A stretch of DNA of 64,000 nt, taken from positions 25,379,653 to 25,443,652 of the forward strand of contig OY282560.1 of assembly GCA_958295665.1 (NCBI GenBank). Direction: 5' to 3'. This DNA comes from Tipula vernalis. Its lineage: Eukaryota > Arthropoda > Insecta > Diptera > Tipulidae. The position numbers and the translations under genes are program-made. Positions 56,000 through 64,000 of the stretch are shown here, one piece after another (positions within the stretch are counted from its first letter, which is position 1; every line of letters begins with the position of its first letter). The notes under the pieces are model-generated. The model had not been told where the DNA came from. It worked only from the letters and a program-made list of their open reading frames with translations, and did not search any database.

Positions 56000-58172
56000 G
56001 CAGATGAAAGTAATACAGATAAATCTTAACCACTGTGAGGCAGCTCATGATCTCCTTGGGCAAGTTGTAAGAGAAACAAAATCAGACGTGGTCTTAGTGT
56101 CGGAACCATTCAAAATACTCACAAATAATGTATGGACAACAGACCGGACCGGAAAGGCGGCAATATGGGTTTGCAGAGAATATCCCTTCCAGAAAGCTAA
56201 GGTGTGGCAAGAGGACGGATATGCACTGGCAAAGATCAATAATATATATTTCTTTAGTTCCTATGCCCCTCCAAGTCTACATCTGTCAGAGTACGAAGCG
56301 ATGCTCGCTAAAATTGTGTCGGAGGCAAGAGGGCACCATCCAATTGTTATTGCTGGGGACTTCAATGCATGGGCAATACACTGTTAGAGGCGTTTTCCCA
56401 ACTGGACGTCATTCTAGTGAACAGAGGCAACACCAGCACCTTTCGTAAGAATGGTCACCAATCCGTGATCGACATTACTTTTACAAGTAGTCAATTAGCA
56501 AGGGAAATTAAGTGACATGTCAGTGAACGATATACTCATAGTGATCACCAAGCGGTGTTTTTTGAAGTAGGATCTCAGAGCAAGGCGAAATTGAAGCCAA
56601 TGACCTGGAAAAGAAGAGGCTGGGTGACCGATGCCGAGGAGGACGAAGAACTCTTTCGGGAATTGGTCCAAGACATTAGTATACCAGCAAGCACAGCCGA
56701 AGACAAAGTTAACCACGTGGCCAGACAACTCTACAGGGCATGTGACGCGTCTATGCCAAAAAGGACAGCAAACCATAGAAGGAAACCAGCCTACTGGTGG
56801 AGCGAGGACATTAAGGAACTACGGGCTAAATGTCACAAAGCCAGAAGAAGAAGTCAAAGATCTGCAAGATGCCCCGAATATGGGGAGCTAAATCGAGAGT
56901 ACATAAGGCTGAGGAAACTGCTTCGTGATGAAATAAGGAGAAGCAAGAGGGAGAGTTTCAAACAGCTGTGTGACGCGGCAGATGCAAGCTCATGGGGCAG
57001 CGCTTACAGAGTGGTCATGTCCAGGATAAAAGGCCAAGGAATCTCTCAAGAAAGGTGTCCAGAGATGCTGCAAAAGATCGTCAAAACTATTTTCCCGCAG
57101 CACATCCAAAACCTGGTAATCGATAGGACGATCATACGGAGGAATATATGGAGAAAATACCGGAAGTGACGGTAGAAGAGACAATGAACGCGTGCGGCAA
57201 AGTGGATGTAAACAAGGCCCCTGGTCCAGATCTAGTACCCAACAAAGCGCTCAAAGTAGCTATACGAAGTAACCCTAACCTCTTCATCAATATAGCGCAG
57301 TCCTGCCTAGAGGAAGGAGTGTTTCCTAGGATATGGAAGAGGCAGAGATTGGTACTCTTGCCGAAAGCAGTAAAACCACCAGGTGAACCATCCTCATATC
57401 GCCCAATCTGCCTGCTCGATACAGGGGGAAAAATGCTGGAGCGCGTTATTCAGAATAGGTTGCTCCCGATTACAGAAGGAGATGGCGGTCTCTCGTCTCA
57501 ACAATTCGGATTTCGCAAGGCACGATTCACATTGGATGCCATTAATGCAGTGGTATCTAAGGCCAAAGGAGCCTTACAGGGAAAAAGATGGAAAGGAGGG
57601 ACTAAACAGTACTGTGCGGTTGCCACACTCGACGTTAAAAACGCATTCAACACAGCTAACTGGGCCCACATTATCGATTCCCTACGAAAGTTGAATGTTC
57701 CGGCCTACCTCTTGAAGATACTAGATAGCTACTTCGAGGATAGAGTGTTAGAGTACGACACTGAGGATGGTCCCATGGAATACAACACAACAGCTGGAGT
57801 TCCACAAGGTTCCGTTCTGGGCCCAATCTTGTGGAACATTATGTATGATAACGTACTAAAGCTACGAATCCCAGATGGAGCAGAAGTGATAGGGTTTGCC
57901 GATGACTTCGTGATAGTGGTGTCTGCAAAGCACCTGGATGAAATTGAGATGATCACTAACGAGGCGATTGCAATAGTGAGGGACTGGCTGGAATCCGTTG
58001 GCCTGGAGCTGGCGGAGCACAAAACAGAAGCAGTGCTGATTATTAGCCGTAAAAAACGTGAAACTGATCGTTATCGTTTAAGGTTGGGAACCACGTCATA
58101 AAGTCCAAAGAAGCGGTAAAATATTTGGGTATTATGCTTGATAACAGATTAAACTTCAAGAGTCACATAAGG
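55968..58172 (+). pseudogene. Waldo-like ORF2 (endonuclease and RT), segment 1
   Basis: The endonuclease opens IQINLNHCEAAHDLL, with Glu in LVSEPFK, GDFNAWAI near 56360 and, after a small deletion and frameshift, YTHSDHQAVFFE near 56540; an in-frame stop sits near 56512. The linker has YWWSEDIKELRAKCHKARRR. A frameshift near 57140 precedes the RT, which is open from 57148 to 58101: NKAPGPDLVPNKAL, PSSYRPICLLDTGGKMLE, QFGFRKARFTLDAI, VATLDVKNAFNTANW, AGVPQGSVLGPILWN, GFADDFVIVV and AEHKTEAVLI. After one more frameshift it reads YLGIMLDNRLNFKSHI and stops being RT at ~58165. The C-terminal domain is absent. Confidence 0.88.
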
Positions 58173-58445
58173 ATGTCCGAAGAAGGAAAGATACGTATTG
58201 GTTGGGTGGTTTGTCGAATTCGTGGAAAAACTAACCCACTTCGTTGTTTTAAGTGCCTGGGATATGGGCATAGGTCAACTGTATGCCGTAGCATCGTCGA
58301 TCGCTCCAAGCTTTGCTATAAATGCGGTAGAGAGGGCCACATTCTAAGGAACTGCACTAACGATGCAAGCTGTTTCCTGTATCAGGATAGAGGCAGCAAT
58401 ACAGACAGAAACCATACGGCTGGTAGCATTAAATGTCCAGCGTAG
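58172..58445 (+). pseudogene. Waldo-like ORF1 C-terminus, segment 2, fused in frame to segment 1 RT
   Basis: The reading frame 58125-58445 passes without a stop from RT thumb (LGIMLDNRLNFKSHI-type) into GKIRIGWVVCRIR and three knuckles: CFKCLGYGHRSTVC, CYKCGREGHILRNC, and a third that has lost its second Cys but keeps HTAGSIKCP. It begins at nearly the same ORF1 residue (IGWVV) at which segment 1 begins. ORF1 overlaps the start of ORF2 by a few bases (58433), as usual for the clade. Confidence 0.82.
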
Positions 58446-59458
58446 CTGAGAGCGCTACTAGTTGCTCGAAGATAATGAAAGTTTTGCAACTAAATCTAAA
58501 CAATTGTGAGGCCGCACAAGACCTCTTACTGCAGTCTGTGCGAGAACTACAAGTGGATATCGCTATCCTATGTGAACAGTACAGAAACATAGAAGGAAAT
58601 AATTGGATGACAGATTCAACTGGCAAGGCTGCGATATGGTCATGCAACAGGCGGCCTTTCCAGGAAAAGCCAGTACGCCAAGAAGCAGGAGTTACTAGGG
58701 TAAAAATAGGCGGCATTCATATCTATAGCTGCTATGCGCCTCCGAGCGCAACGATTGAGGATTTTATAAGTTTTTTGGATCGGCTTGTCGGCGATGCCAG
58801 GGATCGAAGGCGGGTGATCATCGCCGATGATTTTAATGCATGGGCCACAGAATGGGGCAGCACAGGCACAAACAATCGAGGGAGGGCTCTTCTTGAGGCA
58901 ATATCTGTTCTCGATATTGTTCTTTGCAATAATGAGAACTATCCTACATTCTGTATAGGTGAAGCGAGATCATTTATTTACATAACTCTCATTAGTAGTG
59001 ATCTCATGAGGACTGGAATCAAGTGGGAAGCTAGCGAAATCTACACACACAGCGACCACCAAGCGATACTTCTGGAGCTACGTGGACCGAAGTCCATGCC
59101 AAACAGATCGATTGAAATTGTAAGGTGGAAGGTTAAGAATTTCGATGAGGAAATATTCACAACAATGATGGATGAGGTTTACCTGGAGGGTGTAGCTAAT
59201 ACTAAAGCAACACAATTTATGGACTGCATGACTAGGGCCTGTAACGCAACAATGCCTAAACGGGTGGTAGACAACCGTCATCCGCCGAACTTCTGGTGGA
59301 ACGAGGATATAAGCAAGTTGCGCAGAAAATGCCATCGAGCTAGAAGACTATCGCAGCGCAATAGAAGAAGAGAGACATTCGCCATGCTTCTGCATCGGTA
59401 TAACATGGCTCGATCTGAACTAAAGCTGGCTATCAAAAAAAATAAGCGCCAAGTCTAG
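58433..59458 (+). pseudogene. Waldo-like ORF2 endonuclease, segment 2
   Basis: An open 341-codon frame. The endonuclease begins MKVLQLNLNNCEAAQDLL at residue ~15, with ILCEQYRN (Glu), AIWSCNRRPF, YSCYAPPS, a changed ADDFNAWATEWGS (Gly to Asp in the usual GDFN), an ITLISSDL segment and THSDHQAILLE. The linker follows (FWWNEDISKLRRKCHRARRL), and the frame ends at a TAG (59456-59458). Past that stop the same protein continues in other frames. In the clade this enzyme recognises the AC-type target; the GDFN change might already impair it. It is the best preserved endonuclease of the R1 type here. Confidence 0.85.
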
Positions 59459-60620
59459 ACAGATCTTTGTAACCAAGTGGAACAGGATCCCTGGGGTAGG
59501 CCATATAGAACAGTAATGTCGAGGTTGAAAATGACAAGTGCGTTTCCTCCGACATGCCCGATTATGATGCATGAGATCGTTTCCACATTGTTTCCAGAGC
59601 AAGTGGCGTTGGTGCCCAATGTGGACCGACCTATAGCACCCGAAGGGGTCCCAACCATTACGATGGAAGAGTTGATGACAGCTCTTAGGAAAGTTAAAAA
59701 TAATAAGGCTCCTGGCCCAGACAACATTCCCCCAAATCAGCAGTTCGTGCTAAATCGGAAGAATTCCTGGTCCTATTAAGCTCTTGTTTAAATGAAGGGA
59801 TATTTCTTGAACGATGGAAAAAGAAGAAGTTAGTTCTACTTCCCAAAGAGAAAAATCCGATGGAAGTACCATCCTCATATAGACCGATCTGCATGCTGGA
59901 CACAGCTGGCAAGATACTAGAACGGATCATCTGTAATAGACTCGAGGAAGCGGTCGACAGAGCTGGAAACCTGGCGCAGCACCAGTATGGCTTCATGAAA
60001 GCGCGTTTAACGATAGATGCCATAAATTTAGTGGTCAATACCGCTAGCAATGCAATACGGGGTAAAAGATGGAAAGGAGGTAGCAAGAAATACTGCGCCA
60101 TTATTACTTTGGACATCCAAAACGCTTTCAACTCCGCGAGGTGGAGTTACATTATAATGGCGTTACAGGAATTTGGAGTGCCTAGCTAGTGAAAGTGGTG
60201 GGCTTTGCAGATGATGTCGCAATAGTTGTTGTTGCGAAGTTCAAGGACGAGGCAGAACACACATGCAACGAAGCCATAGCCGTTATCCAGCGGTGGTTAT
60301 CGAAGGTTGGACTTCAGTTAGCTGAACATAAAACCGAGGCAGTTCTAGTTACGACCAGGAAGCAGCGGGAAACAATTACTATCCAGGTGGGCAATTCTGA
60401 AATCTCTTCCACTCTGGAGTCCAAGGGACCAGGTCGATGACTAGAGAGGATCGTAATCTTGTGAGATCGGAAATAATTGCTGAATGGCAGCAACAATGGA
60501 GTTCATCAGGAAAGGGTAGATGGACATACCGTCCCGTTCCTTCGATTGGCGAGTGGTTAAACCGACGACCGTTAACTTTTACGATTCGAAGAAAGAAGGA
60601 AAGTGCTTGAGAAGACGATG
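59459..60620 (+). pseudogene. Waldo-like ORF2 RT, segment 2, with internal deletions
   Basis: Fragments in order: DPWGRPYRTVMSRLK and NNKAPGPDNIPPN (59477-59740), a frameshift, PSSYRPICMLDTAGKILE, QYGFMKARLTIDAI and IITLDIQNAFNSARW (59860-60185), then a stop. The next block starts MKVVGFADDVAIVVVAKF (60189), so roughly 60 residues with the G-V-P-Q-G-S motif are deleted. AEHKTEAVLVTTRK follows, then another deletion to SEIIAEWQQQWSSSGKGRWT and PSIGEWLNRR (60460-60570), part of the C-terminal domain, cut before its zinc-finger end. The RT is not functional. Confidence 0.85.
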
Positions 60621-60779
60621 GGGCAACGGCCGACGCCGGAGAATACAATTGCACTAATGCTGGGTTCGACGGAGCACTGATCAGCCGTTAGTAGTTTTGC
60701 AGCAGAGGTTCTGATTAAGCTGCGGTGTCCTGAGCGTGAGAGGAGTCTCCAATAGACCAATAGTGAAGAATTATGAATA

Positions 60780-60974
60780 ATTAAATCTGAAGGTGCAATA
60801 ATGCAAATCCCACCCCTGCCCCCCCCCGGTCCGAAGTAATACTTAACTGTGCTTCCGGGGGGCTTATGGTCGACGACGGGAGGTGTTTTTTAGTCAGTCA
60901 AACCTGACATAACCATTTGTACGGGCATATAGTAGATTTTGAATCTTTTTCACCTGACCACGTAAAAAAAAAAA
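60780..60974 (+). other. 3' UTR and poly(A) of the Waldo-like LINE
   Basis: A GC-rich stretch with a C-run (60818-60827), CTTCCGGGGGGCTTATGGTC, GACGACGGGAGGTGTTTTTT and AGTCAGTC, conserved in style with R1-clade 3' ends. It finishes in about twelve A residues (60964-60975), then ACACACACACAC. Confidence 0.8.
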
Positions 60975-60987
60975 ACACACACACACA
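60975..60987. repeat. AC microsatellite at the 3' edge of the Waldo-like LINE
   Basis: ACACACACACACA follows the poly(A) directly and pairs with the AC array before the LINE at 55716-55764. Both are interpreted as halves of one target microsatellite. Confidence 0.85.
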
Positions 60988-61225
60988 AATTATTAACTTT
61001 AACTAATTTTTTTTTTGGTTTTACTTAACATATTTGTTGTTTACTCATGGGTACCTGGGGTGCGTCCAAAATGGAAAATACGCATTTAGTGAACACACAT
61101 TTCAAAAAACTACATGGAAAATAGTTTTACGTGCGCGTTTTTACCTCGTTGTTTGATGTCAATTTATGTGCCAATTAATCATATTTATCGATTTATTAAT
61201 TCAGAGTTAATATATTGAGTATTTG
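60988..61225. other. Spacer, no gene recognised
   Basis: It may contain the truncated edge of the next Gypsy element, but no motif is seen. Confidence 0.35.
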
Positions 61226-61500
61226 TTATAAGTGTGATTCACAAAATGCTCTAGCCACCGTGTCAGTATCTTGTAAAGGTATTAAAATCGCGAGAGAGTA
61301 CTTGGTGAGGTCATCCTGTATCGTTAACATATACTTGTTACCCTTATGAGAAACAATCATTGGGCCTACTATGTCCATAAAAATCTTATTAAATGGAATT
61401 TTTGAAGTAGATATGATCTGCATTGCACATTTGTTTACGCGAGAGACTTTGTTTTTTTGACAAGACGAGCATTTATCATACAAGGAAACTCGTAGTATTG
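61226..61500 (-). pseudogene. Gypsy integrase, N-terminal fragment
   Basis: The frame contains the CC half of the zinc finger (CSSCQKNK) and the first catalytic Asp in IFMDIVGPMIV, then YMLTIQDDLTKY, and stops at ARAFCESHL. The upstream H-H part (about 61500-61560) is frameshifted. The second Asp and the Glu are missing because the element is cut at 61226. Confidence 0.8.
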
Positions 61501-61699
61501 TTTGACTCGTTTTATGGTTCTAGAAAATCCATAATGGTGTAATGTGGAATTATAACTTCATTTATATCATCTTAAATTAGTTGGAGCAGGTTTAGAAGGC
61601 TGAGTTATCACACTATCTTGAATGGAATTATCGGAAGAAGTATCGTGAGTTTTATCAGGGGTTGAATTTTGTGTTGCTTTTATCTGATTTATGTGTTTC

Positions 61700-62640
61700 A
61701 GAATCTTCAGAAATTTGTATACGGCTAAGCGCGTCCGCGTTTTGATTCATCTTTCCAGGTTTGTATTCTATGACGTAATTATAGTCATGCAGTTCCAGTC
61801 GCCAACGGATTAGACGAGAAGTAGGTTTTGGATTTTTATTGAGCCAAATTAATGGACGATGATCGGTCCTAACGACAAACTTTCTGCCGTATAGATAAGG
61901 ATGGAACCTTTGAGTAGCCCAAACAATGGCTAAAAAAGCTGTTTCTCGACTGTAGGGTAATTTTTCTCCGCATCATTAAGAAGTCTTGTTCATTGAATAA
62001 TTGGGAAAGTACCACTCCAATGGCGTAATCGCTAGCGTCCGTGGTTAAAATAAAGGTTTTTCCGAAGTGTTGACGTTGCAGTATAGGGGATGACATTACA
62101 GAGTTCCTTAAATTATTGGAAAGGTTCGTCGCAATGAGCATTCCATTCGAACTTTATATTTTTACGCAATAATCGACTCAGGGGGTTTTGAAATTTTAGA
62201 GTAATCTTTAATGTATCTCCGGTAGTAACCAGAAAATCCAAGAAAACATCTGATATCTTTAGCATTTGTCGGTGTAGGGTATTTCATTATAGCACTTACT
62301 TTAGATGGGTCAGGTTTAACACCGTCCTTCGTCACAATATGTCCCAAATAACAAATTTCGGTTTTTAGAAACTGACACATGCTATTTATAGGCTTTAATT
62401 TTAGATTATATAAACGTAAACGTTTCAAAACATCAATTAACTTTGAGTTATGGCCTTGAAGGTCGTAACCGTAAATTACCACGTCGTCAAGATACACAAA
62501 ACATCTGAGACCGTTTAAACCTAATAATATCGTATTCATCATACGCTGAAATGTTATAGGTGCCCCTTTTAGACCAAACGGCATTCACAGAAAATGGAAA
62601 TGATCAGTTCGAGTGTGATTGAAAACTTATTTTAATCTGT
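61700..62640 (-). pseudogene. Gypsy RT palm and RNase H, frameshifted
   Basis: Frame 62584-62162 holds MPFGLKGAPITF, active site VYLDDVVIYG, CYLGHIVTKDG and FLGFSGYYRRYIKDY. RNase H follows in another frame with LTTDASDYAIGVVLSQLF (~62030), then scrambled sequence and a recognisable decayed tail to about 61700. RT fingers before MPFGL are limited to a short shifted piece; a stop precedes MPFGL. Several frameshifts (near 62160, 61985, 61900). Confidence 0.82.
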
Positions 62641-63494
62641 CCAACGTTAATCGCGTAATCGTTTGTATTAACTAAACTTATTGGAACTTCGTTAAGAGCG
62701 AAATTGACTACTGAGCTGGCAATATACACACCATTTGTAATTAATTTCATGCGAGAGACAGATATAATCTTTGTTAATTTGACAAGGATTAGGAACGTGT
62801 ATAATCTTTTCGACTCGGGGAGGACGTGTTTCGTTGGAAATTTCTAGATCCAAAACTGATTTTGGCAACCCACAAAGCGGTAACTGATGTTCTACACCTT
62901 GAAACGGAAATTTAAGAGTAGAACTATTGTAATCGATAGTACATTTATTGTCTTGCAGGAAGTCTTTTCCTAAAATACCATCTGACCTAATGATTCCAGA
63001 ACTAAATGAATTTTGTGGTCTATTTTTGAATCACCTACTAATAATTTACTGTGACAAAGTGCTAACGTTTCAATTTTTTCTGACGTAATGCCCTTTATTT
63101 GACACTTAAACTCGGGATGACAAACTGTTCTAGGTTTAACTGGAGTTTTTTTTATAAGATTGAAATCCGCTCCTGTTTCAATAAGAAAGTATAAAATAGG
63201 GTTATCGGATATGTCCATATTTAGAGTGACGTATTTTGCATTGACGGAATTATTATTTGATGACTGGTATAGTATTTTTGGGTATTCATTAGACGTTGGT
63301 TGATTTTTTTCGATCTTTTCATTATTAACGGATACGGCGGATGACAAATCGATATATCCACTAACAGATTTAAGCTCAGAATTAGTAGAATTAGTGGCAA
63401 CCTCGAAATTATTCTCATCAAACAAATTTAGTACGGAAATATCAGATTCAAAATTATTTTCAAAATGGTTTTCGACAAGATTGTTTCTAAACAA
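62641..63494 (-). pseudogene. Gypsy protease region
   Basis: An open 174-codon frame (63494-62970) contains a retropepsin-like site in which the catalytic triplet reads IETGADFNLI, that is, the usual Asp is Glu. Near residue 135 it has GITSEKIETLA, mirroring the same place in the first Gypsy element. Downstream, in a shifted frame, PPRVEKIIHVPNPC and VVNFALNEVPISLVNTNDYA (62830-62660) correspond to the protease-RT linker. The remainder up to RT palm is deleted. With the Asp changed it would not cleave. Confidence 0.75.
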
Positions 63495-63547
63495 ATCCGA
63501 TAATTTTACGCTCTGTTCAGAGGGAGTAGAGAAATAACGGCACAGAT

Positions 63548-63820
63548 TTAGAGGTTTTGAACTCGGACAACTATATCCTGATTCTTCTGAACGAGTTCCT
63601 GACAGTTTTTCGCGACATTTATATTTTTGTGTGAAGGTGGCTTGGAATTTTCTCTTCGCTGATTATTATATATCCGCTTTCTGCAATCTTTCAGCATATG
63701 TCCTATATTTTTACAATATAAACACCTCACTGGATTTGTGCTAGTTTGAAAGTTTGTCACTGGTTTTCCATTACTGGGCACGTAATTCCGAGAATTTGGT
63801 GAGATTGAAGTATGAGTTGA
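63548..63820 (-). pseudogene. Gypsy gag zinc-knuckle fragment
   Basis: A single CCHC knuckle, CLYCKNIGHMLKDC, near 63710 is followed by a basic RKRIYNNQRRENSKPP stretch. The first Gypsy element has two knuckles in this position. A stop at 63548 separates it from protease. Upstream gag toward the window edge is not recognised. Confidence 0.75.
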
Positions 63821-63845
63821 ACTTGGCTTGTTCAGTTCAACAGCG

Positions 63846-64000
63846 CTTTTCAGTCAACAGCGCTTTTATTTGTCCAAAAAAATTAAAAAACTTCGGTCGA
63901 AAAATTTAACTTATTGAACTCAAAATTAACACTGATTTTGGCGGTTTACAGCTATAGACTTAAAGGACACATCATTAATGTTCTTACACCTATAGAGACG
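63846..64000. other. Right edge, no gene recognised
   Basis: A short direct repeat CAACAGCGCTTTT occurs at 63838-63850 and 63857-63868. Nothing else is seen before the window ends. Confidence 0.35.

Larger units (their letters stand above)
55765..60975 (+). mobile_element. R1/Waldo-like LINE, two head-to-tail segments in an AC microsatellite
   Basis: Segment 1 (55765 to ~58172) and segment 2 (~58172-60975) each run from ORF1 zinc knuckles to ORF2. They are related but clearly different in sequence. Segment 1 stops in the RT thumb; segment 2 has the 3' UTR and a poly(A). AC repeats lie outside both ends (55716-55764 and 60975-60987). R1-clade Waldo/Mino LINEs insert into ACAY or AC microsatellites, and a three-knuckle ORF1 and a 3' UTR with GTCGACGACGGGAGGTGTTT also fit the R1 clade. 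GC content is markedly higher than the flanks. Confidence 0.85.
61226..63845 (-). mobile_element. Ty3/Gypsy LTR retrotransposon, second and more decayed copy
   Basis: On the minus strand the order is gag knuckle (63725), protease (~63180), a linker, RT palm (62584-62162), RNase H (~62060) and the start of integrase (61483-61226), where it ends abruptly. The RT finger region is deleted near 62625-62640. It is related to the element at 43260-48330, as shared motifs (MPFGLKGAP, GYDL..HNSKL, MDIVGP or LDIVGP) show, but different in most residues. No LTR was found; the 5' part runs toward and past the right edge. Confidence 0.85.

Noticed and set aside
1..64000. tRNA, rRNA or snRNA genes
   Set aside because: I saw no convincing A/B box pair, cloverleaf or conserved rRNA segment; a dedicated scan would be needed to exclude them fully.

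Overview
The window is 64 kb of AT-rich, transposon-packed DNA from an insect, most likely a higher fly (Diptera). The evidence is the mixture of elements: BEL/Pao and Ty3/Gypsy LTR elements, jockey-clade, CR1-like and R1/Waldo-like LINEs, a piggyBac, a hAT, a foldback (FB-like) element and many TACATATGTA-type microsatellites. The species cannot be fixed from sequence alone. I find no intact host gene, no tRNA or rRNA gene, no CRISPR array and no operon. Nearly every recognisable protein belongs to a mobile element, and almost all are broken.

Layout. 1-4 kb: minus-strand BEL/Pao remnant whose reverse transcriptase is deleted and whose gag is split by a 1.6 kb insertion. 5.4-7.8 kb: a 147 bp inverted-repeat element, then a piggyBac with a dead transposase. 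9.7-16.7 kb: non-coding repeats, including a degenerate ~125 bp tandem array, a 234 bp MITE and a pair of ~210 bp dispersed repeats. 16.7-20.6 kb: the best-preserved element, a LINE with an intact PHD-finger ORF1 and an ORF2 with one frameshift; its 3' tail abuts a small coding-like island. 21.8-24.9 kb: a hAT element with a perfect 8 bp target duplication. 27.7-29.3 kb: a foldback element of inverted tandem arrays with an 11 bp target duplication. 29.4-33.2 kb: two minus-strand LINE pieces, one with a 14 bp target duplication. 33.3-37.2 kb: a jockey-clade LINE split by two copies of an octamer-bearing repeat that flank a two-monomer higher-order satellite. 37.4-40.7 kb: a 338 bp MITE and several tandem arrays. 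42.1-48.5 kb: a LINE split by a Ty3/Gypsy element that lost its 5' end. 48.9-52 kb: a 3 kb minisatellite built on TGACTTTTT. 55.7-61 kb: two R1/Waldo-like LINE segments joined head to tail and bracketed by AC microsatellite. 61.2-63.9 kb: a second, more decayed Gypsy element running off the window.

The genes form no pathway. They are independent replication modules (gag, protease, RT, RNase H, integrase; endonuclease and RT; DDE and hAT transposases) that inserted into each other. The most informative content is the nesting order, the target duplications and the satellite-bearing repeats. Element boundaries without a stated terminal repeat or target duplication are approximate. All similarity statements are by eye; no search or alignment was run.
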